This document shows, one piece after another, positions 28,783-38,930 of a stretch of DNA of 64,000 bases. The notes under the pieces are model-generated. The model did no database searches, was not told where the DNA came from, and was given only the letters and a program-made list of their open reading frames with translations. Where the stretch lies: positions 62,001 through 126,000 of the forward strand of contig NZ_JAEA01000009.1 of NCBI RefSeq assembly GCF_000518665.1, read 5' to 3'. The DNA is from Microvirga flocculans ATCC BAA-817. Its GTDB lineage: Bacteria; Pseudomonadota; Alphaproteobacteria; Rhizobiales; Beijerinckiaceae. The position numbers were made by a program, and so were the translations under genes. The first letter of the stretch is position 1, and each line of letters starts with the position of its first letter.

Positions 28783-29867
28783 GCCGCCTGGTCCTGGGCG
28801 GCGAGCTGGGCGGCCTGGTGCTCGGTCACGAGGGCGTCGATCAGCTCGTCCAGCGCGTTGCCGCCGATGACCTCCTCGAGCTTGTAGAGGGTCAGGTTGA
28901 TCCGGTGGTCGGTGACGCGCCCTTGCGGGAAATTGTAGGTGCGGATGCGCTCGGAGCGGTCGCCGGAACCGACCTGCGCCTTGCGGTCGGCGGCGCGGGC
29001 GGCGTCCTTGGCGGTGCGCTCGGCATCGTAGAGGCGGGCCCTGAGCAGAGAGAGCGCACGGGCGCGGTTCTTGTGCTGGGAGCGCTCGTCCTGGACGAAA
29101 ACCACCGTTCCCGTGGGGATATGGGTGATGCGGATCGCCGATTCGGTCTTGTTGACGTGCTGGCCGCCGGCTCCCTGCGCCCGCATGGTGTCGATCTTCA
29201 GGTCCGCTTCGTTGAGGACGATGTCCACGTCCTCGGCCTCCGGCAGCACGGCGACCGTGGCGGCGGAGGTGTGGATGCGCCCCTGCGTCTCCGTGTCCGG
29301 CACGCGCTGGACCCGGTGCACGCCGCTCTCGAACTTGAGCCGCGCGAACACGCCGCGTCCCTTGATCTCGGCTACGACTTCCTTGTAGCCGCCGGCCGTT
29401 CCCTCGCTTTCCGAGACGATCTCGACCTTCCAGCCCTTCAGGTCCGCGTACCGGGTGTACATGCGCAGCAGGTCGCCCGCGAAGAGGGCGGCCTCGTCGC
29501 CGCCCGTTCCGGCGCGGATTTCGAGAATGGCGCTCTTCTCGTCCGCCTCGTCCTTGGGCAGGAGCATGACGCGCAGGTTCTGCGCCGCCTTCTCCAGGTC
29601 GTCCCGCGCCTGGGGCAGCTCCTCCTCGGCGAGCGAGCGCATCTCGGCATCCGTCGCGGGGTCGTCGAGCAGGGCCTGAAGGCCCTTCAGGTTGTCCTCC
29701 ATCGTCCGGTAGCCGCGGATGGCCTCCACCACGCCGTCGAGCTCGGCGAGTTCGCGGGACAGGGCCACGAAGGTTTCCGGGTCCGGCCCGGCATTGAGCG
29801 TCGCCGTGATGATGTCATGGCGGGCGAGAATGGCGTTCAGGCGATCAGAGGGAGGCGCAATCGACAT
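28779..29867 (-). CDS. prfA: Peptide chain release factor 1
   Basis: Recognises UAA and UAG stop codons and releases the finished peptide. The 362-residue protein contains GGQ at 234-236 ([12 protein letters not shown]) and the stop-codon-reading PxT motif as PDT at 190-192 within [19 protein letters not shown]. The ATG at 29867 shares one base with the ptsP stop (TGATG), and the stop overlaps the fosX start (ATGA). The frame is open far upstream, but that part is antisense-shadow sequence of ptsP. Its modifying enzyme PrmC is encoded two genes on. Confidence 0.95.
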   Translation of the reverse strand: MSIAPPSDRLNAILARHDIITATLNAGPDPETFVALSRELAELDGVVEAIRGYRTMEDNLKGLQALLDDPATDAEMRSLAEEELPQARDDLEKAAQNLRVMLLPKDEADEKSAILEIRAGTGGDEAALFAGDLLRMYTRYADLKGWKVEIVSESEGTAGGYKEVVAEIKGRGVFARLKFESGVHRVQRVPDTETQGRIHTSAATVAVLPEAEDVDIVLNEADLKIDTMRAQGAGGQHVNKTESAIRITHIPTGTVVFVQDERSQHKNRARALSLLRARLYDAERTAKDAARAADRKAQVGSGDRSERIRTYNFPQGRVTDHRINLTLYKLEEVIGGNALDELIDALVTEHQAAQLAAQDQAA

Positions 29868-32134
29868 CAGACCGGAATACCATGGGTTTCCGCAAAATGG
29901 GCAAGCCTCGGGCGCAGCGTTTCGCCGCCTCCGGCGTTCTTCAGCTCCTCGCGGATCAGGGCGTTGAGCTCCGCGACATTCGTCTCCAGAAGCATGGCCT
30001 TCACCGGGCCGATGGCGGCCGGGGACATGGAGAGCGAGCGGAAGCCGAGGCCGACCAGGGCCATGGCCTCGAGAGGGCGTCCGCCGATCTCGCCGCAGAC
30101 CGTGGCCTGGCAGCCGGCCGCCTGCGCATGCTCCGCCACCATCTCCAAGGCCCGCAGCATGGGCGCGCTCAGGGGGTCGAAGCGATCCGCCACGCGCCGG
30201 TTCTCGCGGTCGATGGCGAAGAGGAACTGCATCAGATCGTTGGTGCCGAGCGAAATGAAGTCCGCGCTCTCGCAGATCTCCTTGAGCTGAAACAGGAGCG
30301 AGGGCACCTCCAGCATCACGCCGAGCTTCAGGTCGCAGGGCAGGGGATGGCCGTGATTGGCGAGATGGGTCTTCTCCCGCTCCACGATCTGCTTGGCGCG
30401 CTCGAACTCGTCGCAGGTTGCCACCATCGGGAACATGATCTTCAGGGGCCGCCCGGCGGCCGCCTTGAGGAGAGCGCGGATCTGGGCGCGCAGAAGGCCC
30501 GGGCGGTCGAGCCCGATGCGGATCGCGCGCCACCCGAGGGCCGGGTTCTCCTCCTCGACCGCCTGCATGTAGGGCAGGATCTTGTCGCCGCCGATATCGA
30601 GGGTGCGGAAGGTCACGGGCCGGTCGCCCGCCTCCGCGAAGACCGTGCTGTAGAGCGCCTGCTGCTCGGAGGCCGAGGGCATCCGCTCCGCGATCATGAA
30701 CTGCAGTTCGGTCCGGAACAGGCCGACGCCCGCCGCGCCGGTTTCGGCGATGTGCGGCAGGTCGACCACGAGGCCGGCATTGATCTGCAGGGTCACCTCG
30801 ACCCCGTCCTTGCTGACGGAGGGCACGTCCCGCAGCTTGAGGTACTGCTCCTGCCGGCGGGCGCGAAGCCGCGCCTTCTCGGCATAGGCCGCCTCGACGT
30901 CGGGATTGGGCCGGATCTGGACCTCGCCCGCCGCGCCGTCGACGATGATGGCGTCGCCCGGCTCCGTCAGGGAGGTCGCGTTCGGCACCTCGCCCACGGC
31001 CGGAATGCCGAGCGCGCGGGCGACGATCGCGATATGGCTCGTCGGCCCGCCCTCTTCGAGCACGAGGCCGCGCAGTCGCGAGCGGTCGTAGTCGAGCAGG
31101 GCGGCCGGGCCCATGGAGCGGGCCACGATGATCGCGTTCTCCGGCAGATGGCTGCGTTCCGCCACGAGGTTGCGCCCCACGAGACGGTGGAGCAGGCGGT
31201 TGGCGAGATCGTCGAGGTCGTGCAGGCGCTCGCGCAGGTAGGGGTCCGTCTGGCGCAGCATGCGGGCGCGGTTGTCGGATTGAACCCGCTCCACCGCCGC
31301 TTCCGCCGTCAGGCCCGAGGTCACCGCCTCGCGCATGCGCCGGAGCCAGCCCTGGTCATGGGCGAACATGCGGAAGGTCTCCAGGACCTCCCGGTGCTCG
31401 CCATGATGGGCGACATCCCCGCGCTCGATGAGCTCGTCGATGGACAGGCGCACCTCGGCGATGGCCGATTCGAGCCGCGACAGCTCCGCCTCGACATTCT
31501 CGGCGATGAGGTTCTTCACCACCACGCGCGGCTCGTGGAGCACCACGTAGCCGAGGCCCACGCCATCGGCGAGCGCGACGCCCTTCTGGTAGACCGGGCG
31601 GCGCAGGGCGATGCCCGTCTCCACGGGCGCAAGGGCCTGAAGCTCGCCGGTGGCGAGCATCTCCGCCACCACCATGGCGGTGGTCTGAAGGGCTTCGACC
31701 TCCTCTTCCGTATAGACCCGGTAGGTCCGGTTCTGGACGACGAGGACGCCGAGCGTATTGCCCGCCCGCAGGAGGGGGACGCCGAGGAAGGCGTGGTAGA
31801 TCTCTTCGCCCGTCTCGGGCTTGTAGGAGAAGGAGGGATGGCTCTGGGCGTCGGAGAGAGCCAGGGGCTCGGCCGTGGAGGCGATGAGGCCCACGAGGCC
31901 CTCGCCCGAGCGCATGGTGGTGAGGTGGACGGCTTCCCGCTTCAGGCCCTCGGTGGCGAAGAGCTCCAGCACGCCGTCGCCGCGCATCACATAGACGGAG
32001 CACACCTCCGCCACCATGTTGGCGGCGATCTGCGTGACGATCCTGTCGAGGCGGTCCTGCGCCCCCACCGGCTCCGCCATGATCTCGCGGAGGCGGCGCA
32101 GCAAGAGGCGCGGACCGCCGGGGGCGCTTGGCAT
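29867..32134 (-). CDS. ptsP: PEP-protein phosphotransferase EI-Ntr
   Basis: First enzyme of the nitrogen-related phosphotransferase system; it takes phosphate from PEP and passes it to NPr. The 755-residue cytoplasmic protein has an N-terminal GAF domain (about 20-165), then the EI phosphohistidine domain with catalytic H367 in [13 protein letters not shown], and the C-terminal PEP-binding barrel with [11 protein letters not shown]. The GAF domain distinguishes PtsP from sugar EI. It follows lysC by 89 bases and is coupled to prfA. Confidence 0.94.
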   Translation of the reverse strand: MPSAPGGPRLLLRRLREIMAEPVGAQDRLDRIVTQIAANMVAEVCSVYVMRGDGVLELFATEGLKREAVHLTTMRSGEGLVGLIASTAEPLALSDAQSHPSFSYKPETGEEIYHAFLGVPLLRAGNTLGVLVVQNRTYRVYTEEEVEALQTTAMVVAEMLATGELQALAPVETGIALRRPVYQKGVALADGVGLGYVVLHEPRVVVKNLIAENVEAELSRLESAIAEVRLSIDELIERGDVAHHGEHREVLETFRMFAHDQGWLRRMREAVTSGLTAEAAVERVQSDNRARMLRQTDPYLRERLHDLDDLANRLLHRLVGRNLVAERSHLPENAIIVARSMGPAALLDYDRSRLRGLVLEEGGPTSHIAIVARALGIPAVGEVPNATSLTEPGDAIIVDGAAGEVQIRPNPDVEAAYAEKARLRARRQEQYLKLRDVPSVSKDGVEVTLQINAGLVVDLPHIAETGAAGVGLFRTELQFMIAERMPSASEQQALYSTVFAEAGDRPVTFRTLDIGGDKILPYMQAVEEENPALGWRAIRIGLDRPGLLRAQIRALLKAAAGRPLKIMFPMVATCDEFERAKQIVEREKTHLANHGHPLPCDLKLGVMLEVPSLLFQLKEICESADFISLGTNDLMQFLFAIDRENRRVADRFDPLSAPMLRALEMVAEHAQAAGCQATVCGEIGGRPLEAMALVGLGFRSLSMSPAAIGPVKAMLLETNVAELNALIREELKNAGGGETLRPRLAHFAETHGIPV

Positions 32135-32223
32135 GAGCTTATCAGTTCCCGTCCTATCAGGGCCGGCAAGGCGGACCGGCGACTTGCAGTTTCAATGTCG
32201 CAGCCCGACCGATCCTTCGTCAA

Positions 32224-33462
32224 TCAGGCTTGATCAAGGCCGTATAGCGAGTGGAGCGTACGCACCGCAAGCTCCGTGTAGGCAGAATCGATCAGCACTG
32301 AGAATTTAATCTCAGAAGTCGTGATCGCGCGGATGTTGATGCCCTTGTCGGCCAAGGCCTTGAAGGCCCGCGCCGCCACGCCTGCATGGCTGCGCATGCC
32401 GACGCCGATCGCGGAGACCTTGACGACGTCCGTCGCCCCCTGGAGTTCCTTGAAGACGATCTCGTTCCGGCGCTCGTTCAGGATCGCGCAGGCCCGCTCG
32501 TAATCGGCCGCAGGCACCGTGAAGGTCAGGTCCGTGGTGGCGGCGTTGTCGGACACGACCTGAATGATCATGTCCACATTGATGTTGGCCTCGGCCAGGG
32601 GCACGAAGATCGAAGCGGCGATGCCCGGCTTGTCCGCGATGTCCCGCAGCGTGATCTGGGCTTCGTCGCGCGAATAGGCGATGCCCGTGACAACCTGCTG
32701 TTCCATGATGTCTTCCTCGTCGCAGATGAGGGTGCCGAGCTTGGGATCGGCGGGATCGTCGAAGCTGGAGCGCACATAGGTCGGCACGCGATGCATCATG
32801 GCGAGCTCGACCGAGCGCACCTGGAGCACCTTGGCCCCCAGCGAGGCCATTTCCAGCATTTCCTCATAGGAAACCTTATCCAGGCGCCGCGCCTTGGGCA
32901 CGATGCGCGGATCGGTGGTGTAGACGCCGTCCACATCCGTGTAGATGTCGCAGCGTTCGGCCTGGATGGCGGCGGCGAGCGCCACGGCGCTGGTGTCCGA
33001 GCCGCCGCGCCCCAGGGTCGTGACGCGGCCCGTGGGCTGATGAATCCCCTGGAATCCGGAGACCACGGCGACTTCCTTCGAATCCGTGAAGCCCTTGACG
33101 ATCCCGGTGCCGTCGATGGCGGCGATCCGGGCCGAGCCGTGGGCGTCCGAGGTCATGATCGGGATCTGCCAGCCCTGCCAGGACCGGGCCTTGAGACCCA
33201 TCTCCTGCAAGGCGAGGGCGAGCAGTCCCGACGTGACCTGCTCGCCGGAGGCGACGACCACGTCGTATTCCCGCGCGTCGTAAAGGGCGGAGGCCTCCTT
33301 GACCCAGCCGACGAGTTCGTTGGTCTTGCCTGCCATGGCGGAAACCACCACGGCCACGTCGTAACCGGCCTCGACCTCGCGTTTGACATGCCGCGCCACG
33401 TTGCGGATGCGCTCTACGGTGGCGACGGATGTTCCGCCGAACTTCATGACAAGACGGGGCAT
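32224..33462 (-). CDS. lysC: Aspartate kinase
   Basis: Phosphorylates aspartate, the first step to lysine, threonine and methionine. The 412-residue protein has the N-terminal kinase domain (VMKFGGTSVATVERI; GRGGSDTSAVALAAAI) and two C-terminal ACT domains (ITLRDIADKPGIAASIF; VSAIGVGMRSHAGVAAR) for feedback control. A monofunctional kinase of normal length. The ATG at 33462 begins the conserved MPRLVMKFGG; the ribosome site is weak. Divergent from ubiG. Confidence 0.95.
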   Translation of the reverse strand: MPRLVMKFGGTSVATVERIRNVARHVKREVEAGYDVAVVVSAMAGKTNELVGWVKEASALYDAREYDVVVASGEQVTSGLLALALQEMGLKARSWQGWQIPIMTSDAHGSARIAAIDGTGIVKGFTDSKEVAVVSGFQGIHQPTGRVTTLGRGGSDTSAVALAAAIQAERCDIYTDVDGVYTTDPRIVPKARRLDKVSYEEMLEMASLGAKVLQVRSVELAMMHRVPTYVRSSFDDPADPKLGTLICDEEDIMEQQVVTGIAYSRDEAQITLRDIADKPGIAASIFVPLAEANINVDMIIQVVSDNAATTDLTFTVPAADYERACAILNERRNEIVFKELQGATDVVKVSAIGVGMRSHAGVAARAFKALADKGINIRAITTSEIKFSVLIDSAYTELAVRTLHSLYGLDQA

Positions 33463-33593
33463 GGGCGAAGAAGGCCGTTAAGGGTCAGGGAAAATTTTGC
33501 CCTTCGCGGCGCGAAAGGCGCGTATACATGACGGTAGGGCCGCGCCCTGTCAACGCGCGGGAATCATTTCTTCGTCTAAGGAATCAGGCTTCG

Positions 33594-34337
33594 ATGACCC
33601 ACGGCGCATCCACGACCATCGACCCGGCCGAGGTCGCTCGATTCGAGCGGATCGCCGAGACCTGGTGGGACCCGAAAGGCCCCATGAAGGTCCTGCACAA
33701 GTTCAACCCGGTGCGCCTGGCCTATATCCGCGACGCGGCCTGCCGCCGCTTCGGGCGCGACCCGCGCTCCGCGCAGTCTCTGGAGGGGATCGCGATCCTC
33801 GACGTTGGCTGCGGCGGGGGGGTGCTCTCCGAGCCGCTGGCCCGGCTCGGCGCACGGGTCACGGGCCTCGATCCTGCCCCCACCAACATTTCCGTCGCCC
33901 GGCTGCATGCGGAGCGGGCGGGGGTGGCCGTCGATTACCGCAACGAGACGGTGGAATCGGTGGTCGCCCGCGGAGAGACCTTCGACATGGTGCTCGCCAT
34001 GGAGGTGGTGGAGCACGTGGCGGACCGGCAGGCCTTCGTCACGGCCTGCGTCCAGGCCGTGAAGCCCGGGGGCTGCCTTGCCATGGCGACGATCAACCGG
34101 ACCCTGCGCTCCTTCGCCTCGGCCATCGTGGGTGCCGAGTACATTCTCGGCTGGCTGCCCAAGGGCACCCATGAATGGGACAAATTCGTCACGCCGGAGG
34201 AGCTGACGGACGCCATCGGGACGGCGGGCTTTAGGGTCGATGACCTGACGGGCGTGGCCTACAATCCGCTGCGGGACAGCTGGTCCCTGTCCCGCGATAC
34301 GGCCGTCAATTACATGCTGCTGGCCTCGAAGGCCTGA
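33594..34337 (+). CDS. ubiG: Ubiquinone biosynthesis O-methyltransferase
   Basis: SAM-dependent methyltransferase carrying out both O-methylations of ubiquinone synthesis. The 247-residue protein has [20 protein letters not shown] near its start, the SAM motif [16 protein letters not shown], and [12 protein letters not shown] in the C-terminal part, all typical of UbiG. The ATG at 33594 has an AAGGA site; the open frame to 33528 has no family match. Its 3' end overlaps nhaA tail to tail by 32 bases. Confidence 0.94.
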   Translation: MTHGASTTIDPAEVARFERIAETWWDPKGPMKVLHKFNPVRLAYIRDAACRRFGRDPRSAQSLEGIAILDVGCGGGVLSEPLARLGARVTGLDPAPTNISVARLHAERAGVAVDYRNETVESVVARGETFDMVLAMEVVEHVADRQAFVTACVQAVKPGGCLAMATINRTLRSFASAIVGAEYILGWLPKGTHEWDKFVTPEELTDAIGTAGFRVDDLTGVAYNPLRDSWSLSRDTAVNYMLLASKA

Positions 34338-35526
34338 GCGGTTGCTCCCGCGGCGCGAGGCTGAGCACCACGTAGCCGGCGAGCGCGGAGAGGACGGAAC
34401 CCATGAGCACGCCGATCTTGGTCGCATCCCCCAGCTCCGGCTGGTCCGGGAAGGCGAGGGCGCCGATAAAGAGGCTCATGGTGAAGCCGATGCCGCACAG
34501 GAGCGCGACCCCGTAGCACTGCGCCCGCGACGCGCCCGCCGGCACATCGGCGAGGTTGAGCCTGATCGCGAGCTCCGAGAAGGCGAACACGCCGACCTGC
34601 TTGCCGATGAACAGGCCCAGGGCAATGCCGAGCGGCAGGGGGCTCAAGACGGCGTCCAGGGACAGTCCGGAGAGCGGCACGCCCGCATTGGCAAGGCCGA
34701 AGATCGGAATGATCGCATAGGCGACCCAGCCGTGAAGCGCATGCTCCAGGCGGTGGAGGGGCGCATCCTCCATCCGCGTCTTCTTCGGATCGGGCTGGAG
34801 CGGGATGGCGAAGGCGAGGGCGACGCCCGCGAGGGTGGCGTGAATACCCGATTGCAGGACGAAGAACCACAACAGCGCGCCCACGGCGAGATAGGGAAGG
34901 AGCGCTCCGACGCGCAGGCGGTTGAAGGTCGCCAGCACGAGAAGGCAGAGGACGGCTGCCCCCAGCATCGCGAGCGAAAGCTCGCTTGTATAGAAAAGGG
35001 CGATGATGACGATCGCGCCGAGGTCGTCCAGGATGGCGAGCGCCGTAAGGAAAATCTTGAGCGATGCCGGCACGCGGGAGCCCAGGATCGCGAGCACGCC
35101 GAGGGCGAAGGCGATGTCGGTGGCGGCCGGAATCGCCCAGCCCTGGCGGAGCTGCGGCTCGTCCCACGTGACCGCGAGATAGACGATTGCAGGAACGACC
35201 ATGCCGCCGAAAGCCGCGATGCCCGGCAGCATCCGGCGCGGCCATGTGGACAGCTGTCCGTCGAGCATCTCGCGCTTGATCTCGAGCCCCACCAGCAGAA
35301 AGAACACCGCCATGAGCGCGTCGTTGATCCAGTGCAGGATGCTGAGGCCCAGGACATAGGTCTTGAGGAGGCCGAAATAGGCTGCGGCCAGGGGCGAATT
35401 GGCGATGACGAGGGCGATCACCGTCACGCCCATGAGGATCATGCCGCCTGAGGCCTCGCTGTCGAAGAACCGCCGCATCAGCGAGATGCGGCGCGTAGGT
35501 CTCAAGTCGCTTCTAGGCTGATCCAT
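34306..35526 (-). CDS. nhaA: Na+/H+ antiporter NhaA
   Basis: Electrogenic sodium/proton antiporter of the inner membrane for sodium and pH homeostasis. The 406-residue protein has about twelve helices, the essential aspartate pair D167-D168 in AILDDLGAI, and D137 in [23 protein letters not shown] is another family motif. A GGGAG ribosome site lies before the ATG at 35526. The 3' end overlaps ubiG by 32 bases on the opposite strand. Confidence 0.94.
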   Translation of the reverse strand: MDQPRSDLRPTRRISLMRRFFDSEASGGMILMGVTVIALVIANSPLAAAYFGLLKTYVLGLSILHWINDALMAVFFLLVGLEIKREMLDGQLSTWPRRMLPGIAAFGGMVVPAIVYLAVTWDEPQLRQGWAIPAATDIAFALGVLAILGSRVPASLKIFLTALAILDDLGAIVIIALFYTSELSLAMLGAAVLCLLVLATFNRLRVGALLPYLAVGALLWFFVLQSGIHATLAGVALAFAIPLQPDPKKTRMEDAPLHRLEHALHGWVAYAIIPIFGLANAGVPLSGLSLDAVLSPLPLGIALGLFIGKQVGVFAFSELAIRLNLADVPAGASRAQCYGVALLCGIGFTMSLFIGALAFPDQPELGDATKIGVLMGSVLSALAGYVVLSLAPREQPLRPSRPAACN

Positions 35527-35626
35527 TCCTGTCTCCCTGTCGCATGAAGGTCATAAGGCGAAACGGCGGCATGGAAAGCCGGGAACGCGTTCTTTCGATC
35601 ACAAAACGAGGAGGAACCGCACCGCA

Positions 35627-36145
35627 TCAGGAAGGCTGTGCCGTTCTCCGGCGCCGCGTGCCGAGGATCGTCTCGAGCGTGACGGGCCGATAGTTCCAGG
35701 CATCCACGCCCACATCGTATTGCCGGGTCTGCGGCTTCAGCCTGCCGTGCGAGTGGCCGTGCAGATCGATCCAGCCGCGGCCCATGTTCTTCCAGGTCCG
35801 GAAAGGATAGTGGCACATGACGACGGCGCGGTCGCCGAGGGTGAGTTCCGCATAGGATTGCACGCTCTCCCAGCCCTTCGCCGCCAGGGTCGCCGGACCG
35901 TCGTTGTTGCCGGTGATGAGATGCTTGCGGCCGTTGAGCCGGTTCAGCAGGTCTTCGATCCGCTCGGGGCGCATATGCAGGGCGAAGTCGCCGAGGTGCC
36001 AGACCTCGTCGCCGCCGGAGACGGTTGCGTTCCAGTGGGCGATCAGCGCCTCGTCATGCTCGGGAATCGATTTGAAGGGGCGCTTGTCGATGCGCAAGAC
36101 CCGGGGGTCGCCGAAATGGGTATCGCTGGTGAAGAAAACCGTCAA
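35627..36145 (-). CDS. Calcineurin-like phosphoesterase
   Basis: A 172-residue metallophosphoesterase with the full set of metal motifs: SDTHFGDPR at the N-terminus, HLGDFALH, ITGNNDGP, CHYPFRTW and DLHGHSHG. This matches small single-domain phosphoesterases of unknown substrate. The start is TTG at 36145, with a GAGGGG ribosome site six bases upstream, and the conserved domain begins at once. It lies 100 bases upstream of nhaA on the same strand; co-transcription is possible. Confidence 0.85.
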   Translation of the reverse strand: MTVFFTSDTHFGDPRVLRIDKRPFKSIPEHDEALIAHWNATVSGGDEVWHLGDFALHMRPERIEDLLNRLNGRKHLITGNNDGPATLAAKGWESVQSYAELTLGDRAVVMCHYPFRTWKNMGRGWIDLHGHSHGRLKPQTRQYDVGVDAWNYRPVTLETILGTRRRRTAQPS

Positions 36146-36311
36146 AGCGACCCCTCATCGGCCGAGCCTCGCTCTCACATGGGGCGGGATGCCGGAAGAT
36201 CGAGGGATCGGATCGGCCTGAAACGACGGGACATCCGTTCGAAGGCCGGGGCGGAAAGGCAGAAAGAGATTGTTTTCTTAACGTAAGGCATGTTATTTCT
36301 ATCCTGCATTA

Positions 36312-36329
36312 TTGTTCGATAGTGAACAA
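36312..36329. promoter_or_regulatory. Operator-like inverted repeat
   Basis: TTGTTC-GATAGT-GAACAA: two perfect six-base arms around a six-base spacer in an AT-rich stretch, about 85 bases before the first secreted-protein gene. It is likely to bind a dimeric regulator or form a hairpin; no regulator is adjacent. Confidence 0.4.
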
Positions 36330-36412
36330 AATCACAAAGAATATAGAAACTATCGCATCGTGCAAATAATAGCATTGTAAATTCAATGCAAATTCCACTT
36401 TTGGGGGCAATC

Positions 36413-36739
36413 TTGAAGAATTTAACAACGCTCGCCGCGGCCGGGTTATTCGTTTTTTGCGCCGTGAACGCTGCATTCGCCGCGGATCGGCGCGTCGACA
36501 TCGTCAACAACACCGGCAAGACCATGGAGGAATTCTATGCTTCCGCTGTCGACACCGACGACTGGGAAGAGGACATCCTCGGCAAGGACGTTCTCGCCGA
36601 CGGCGAGGAAGTCGAGATCGACATCAATGACGGCTCCGGCGCCTGCAAGTTCGACTTCAAGGCGGTGTTCACCGACGGCACCGAGCGCGTCAAGCGCGGC
36701 GTGAACGTCTGCTCGATCTCGAAATACACCTATCGCTGA
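36413..36739 (+). CDS. Secreted protein of unknown function (108 aa)
   Basis: A small exported protein: signal peptide (KNLTTLAAAGLFVFCAVNAAFA) followed by an acidic beta-rich domain (VDIVNNTGKTMEEFYAS, VEIDINDGSGACKFDFKAVF) with two cysteines that could form a disulfide. Proteins of this pattern occur in Rhizobiales without an assigned role. I prefer the TTG at 36413, with a GGGGG ribosome site and a normal signal start (TTG-Lys-Asn), over the ATG at 36386, which has no ribosome site and lengthens the signal region. It is followed closely by a second secreted protein. Confidence 0.7.
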   Translation: MKNLTTLAAAGLFVFCAVNAAFAADRRVDIVNNTGKTMEEFYASAVDTDDWEEDILGKDVLADGEEVEIDINDGSGACKFDFKAVFTDGTERVKRGVNVCSISKYTYR

Positions 36740-36781
36740 CGCGTCTTTCCCATGCGCGGCCTCATGACGAGGAAACCTGCA

Positions 36782-37156
36782 ATGATGTTGAAGCTGATCG
36801 GATCGGCGATGATCGCGCTTGCCACGATCGCAAGCGTTCCCGCGATGGCGGGCGGCGCCGGCGTCTATACCGTGAAGGGCAATAATGGCGAGCCCGACAC
36901 CGATTATTCGGGAACGCTGACTATCGTCCAGACGGGCAAGGACACGTTCAAGCTCACCTGGAATATCGAGGGCGAGCGTTACGAGGGGTACGCCGTCGGC
37001 GACGAACGGGTTCTTGCTGCGAGCTTCCGCAACAAGAAATCGAGCGGCACCGCGCTTCTCGTCGAGGACGACGAGAACAAGGGCGGCTACCAGAGCATCT
37101 GGGCCTTCGATGGCGAGACGCGACTCGGCATCGAGAAGATTTCGCCGAAGAAATAG
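36782..37156 (+). CDS. Secreted beta-rich protein of unknown function (124 aa)
   Basis: An exported protein with a signal peptide (residues 1-24, LKLIGSAMIALATIASVPAMA) and a small beta-structured domain with alternating strands (GVYTVKGNNGEPDTDYSGTL, FKLTWNIEGERYEGYAVGDE) ending in a basic tail. It looks like a lipocalin-like or simple beta-sandwich fold, but I recognise no family. A GAGGAAA ribosome site precedes the ATG at 36782. It is 42 bases after the previous secreted-protein gene and ends at a strong hairpin. Confidence 0.72.
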   Translation: MMLKLIGSAMIALATIASVPAMAGGAGVYTVKGNNGEPDTDYSGTLTIVQTGKDTFKLTWNIEGERYEGYAVGDERVLAASFRNKKSSGTALLVEDDENKGGYQSIWAFDGETRLGIEKISPKK

Positions 37157-37190
37157 TCTTCTTCCTATCGTCCTTTCACAGGACCAATGC

Positions 37191-37218
37191 GCGGGCACCG
37201 GAGCATTCCGGTGCCCGC
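37191..37218. terminator. Terminator between the secreted-protein and DUF1178 genes
   Basis: GCGGGCACCGG (37191-37201) pairs perfectly with CCGGTGCCCGC (37208-37218) around a six-base loop, followed by ATTTC. It lies between convergent genes. Confidence 0.75.
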
Positions 37219-37249
37219 ATTTCAAGCACGCATCGCTCGGTACGCTGCG

Positions 37250-37696
37250 CTAATTCCTGTCGTCGGGCACGACAGGCATGGGCAAGACCTCGATGCCTTC
37301 CTCGAGAAGGGCGCGGGCTTCCTCCATGTCCGCCTCGCCGTAGATCGAGCGCTCTTCCGTCTCGCCGTAATGCATCTTGCGCGCCTCCTCGACGAAGGCC
37401 TTTCCGACGTTCTCGGCGTTCTTCATCACGTGCTCGCGCAGGGCCCGCAGCGCGGCGCGAAGCTCCCGCTCGCGCTCCGTGAGCACGGCAACCGCCTGAG
37501 GGTCCGCAGCCGGTGCTGTCGGTGTCTTGTCCGTGCGCGACACCGCAGGCGCCATGATCTGCTTCTCGACCTTGGCGGAGTTGCAGAACGGGCAGGTCAC
37601 GAAACCGCGCTTGCGCTGCGTTTCGAACGCCTCGCTCGAGGGAAACCAGCTTTCGAACTCATGGGCCTGCTCGCAGGCCAGGGCGTACTTGATCAT
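37250..37696 (-). CDS. DUF1178 protein
   Basis: A 148-residue DUF1178 protein. The N-terminus has a zinc-ribbon-like pattern: a cysteine in YALACEQAHEFESWFPSSEAF and CPFC at about residue 35. A variable linker and a helical C-terminal region (VGKAFVEEARKMHYGETEER, SIYGEA) follow. It is a conserved alphaproteobacterial protein of unknown function, commonly near a nitrilase-type gene as here. Same strand as the nitrilase, grxC and comF. Confidence 0.88.
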   Translation of the reverse strand: MIKYALACEQAHEFESWFPSSEAFETQRKRGFVTCPFCNSAKVEKQIMAPAVSRTDKTPTAPAADPQAVAVLTERERELRAALRALREHVMKNAENVGKAFVEEARKMHYGETEERSIYGEADMEEARALLEEGIEVLPMPVVPDDRN

Positions 37697-37740
37697 GTCC
37701 CGGTGAGATGTGAGGGTTCAGGCTCGGAAAGAAAAGAGGA

Positions 37741-38604
37741 TCAGGCGCTCGCCGCCCGATCCGTCTCGATGGTGGGAACGACCTCGACCCGGAAGGGGCG
37801 GGCGTTCTTGAGGGTCGGGATGCGCCCGCGCACCTCGGCGACGAGGGCGGTGTCGATCTCGGCCAGGAACACGCCGGGCTCCGTGCCGCCTTCCGCCAGC
37901 ACCCGGCCCCAGGGGTCGACGATCAGCGAGTGGCCGTAGGTCTCGCGTCCATCCTCGTGCAGGCCGCCCTGGGCGGCCGAAATCATGAAGGATCCCGTCT
38001 CGATGGCCCGCGCCCGGTGCAGCACATGCCAATGCGCCTCGCCGGTCTGCTTCGTGAAAGCGGCAGGAGCGGACAGGAACGAGGCCCCGTTCTCGGCGAG
38101 CGCCTTGTAGAGCGCCGCGAAGCGCACGTCGTAGCAGATCGTCATGCCGAGATAGCCCCAGGGCGTCTCGGCGGCCACGGCGTTCGAGCCGCCCGTATAG
38201 GTGGCCGATTCGCGCCAGCTTTCGCCGTTCGGCAGGTCGACGTCGTAGAGGTGGATCTTGTCGTAGGACGCGATCACCTCGCCGTCAGCGTCGATGAGGA
38301 AGGCGCGGTTTGCGACCTTGTCGCCCTCCTTCACGGCGATGGAGCCGATCTGGATCACGATGCCGCGATGCCGCGCCACTTCGCGGAGGGCCGCCAGCAC
38401 GGGGTCCTGCGCCTCAGGCCCGACCTTGCCGAACAATTCGTCCCGGTCACGGCAGACGAGGGAGGTCATTTCCGGGGTCTGGGCGAAATCCGCGCCCTCG
38501 TCGGCGGCCCGGCGCACGAGGGCCACCGCGTCGTCGCGGTTCCTAAGGACGTCGCGCCCGGAGCGCATCTGGATGCAGGCGGCGGTGAAGCGGGTCGGGT
38601 TCAT
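37741..38604 (-). CDS. Carbon-nitrogen hydrolase (Nit/omega-amidase type)
   Basis: A 287-residue cytoplasmic amidase of the nitrilase superfamily. The catalytic triad is visible as E45 (QTPEM), K116 (YDKIHLYDVD) and C157 (MTICYDVRF). Spacing and sequence match Nit1-like enzymes, which act on deaminated glutathione, or on omega-amides such as 2-oxoglutaramate. Substrate is not certain. It follows grxC by 17 bases, fitting a glutathione-related theme. Confidence 0.88.
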   Translation of the reverse strand: MNPTRFTAACIQMRSGRDVLRNRDDAVALVRRAADEGADFAQTPEMTSLVCRDRDELFGKVGPEAQDPVLAALREVARHRGIVIQIGSIAVKEGDKVANRAFLIDADGEVIASYDKIHLYDVDLPNGESWRESATYTGGSNAVAAETPWGYLGMTICYDVRFAALYKALAENGASFLSAPAAFTKQTGEAHWHVLHRARAIETGSFMISAAQGGLHEDGRETYGHSLIVDPWGRVLAEGGTEPGVFLAEIDTALVAEVRGRIPTLKNARPFRVEVVPTIETDRAASA

Positions 38605-38621
38605 GGGATCTCAAATCTCCG

Positions 38622-38879
38622 TCAGGCCTGCAATAAAGGCTCAAGCTGGCCCCTGTCATCAAGGGCGTAAAGATCGTCGCAGCCGCCGACATGCGTCTCG
38701 CCGATGAAGATCTGCGGCACGGTGGAGCGGCCCATCGCCCTCTGGATCATCTCGGCCCGCGCCTCGGGCGTCTTCTCGATGTCGATTTCGGTGAAAGCGG
38801 CGCCCTTCTCGCTCAGGAGCTTCTTGGCGGCGGAGCAATAGGGGCACCAGCTCTTCGTGTAGATCGTGATGGGCGGCAT
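38622..38879 (-). CDS. grxC: Glutaredoxin 3
   Basis: An 85-residue cytoplasmic glutaredoxin that reduces disulfides using glutathione. The dithiol active site is CPYC at residues 12-15 in YTKSWCPYCSAAK, followed by the cis-proline TVPQIFIGETHVGG and GCDDLYAL. The ATG at 38879 has an AGGAGAT ribosome site and gives the normal length; the open frame to 38909 is not needed. Lies between comF and the nitrilase gene in a minus-strand run. Confidence 0.94.
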   Translation of the reverse strand: MPPITIYTKSWCPYCSAAKKLLSEKGAAFTEIDIEKTPEARAEMIQRAMGRSTVPQIFIGETHVGGCDDLYALDDRGQLEPLLQA

Positions 38880-38930
38880 GGGCGGCAAATCTCCTGTGAC
38901 GGGGAGCATATAGGAAGCTTTGTGCCTCTC

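Noticed and set aside
28779-30533. 584-codon version of prfA
   Set aside because: The extra 222 codons run antisense-like through ptsP in another frame; RF1 has its normal length from the ATG at 29867.
29882-32233. Plus-strand open frame opposite ptsP
   Set aside because: Antisense shadow without motifs; ptsP is complete with its catalytic histidine.
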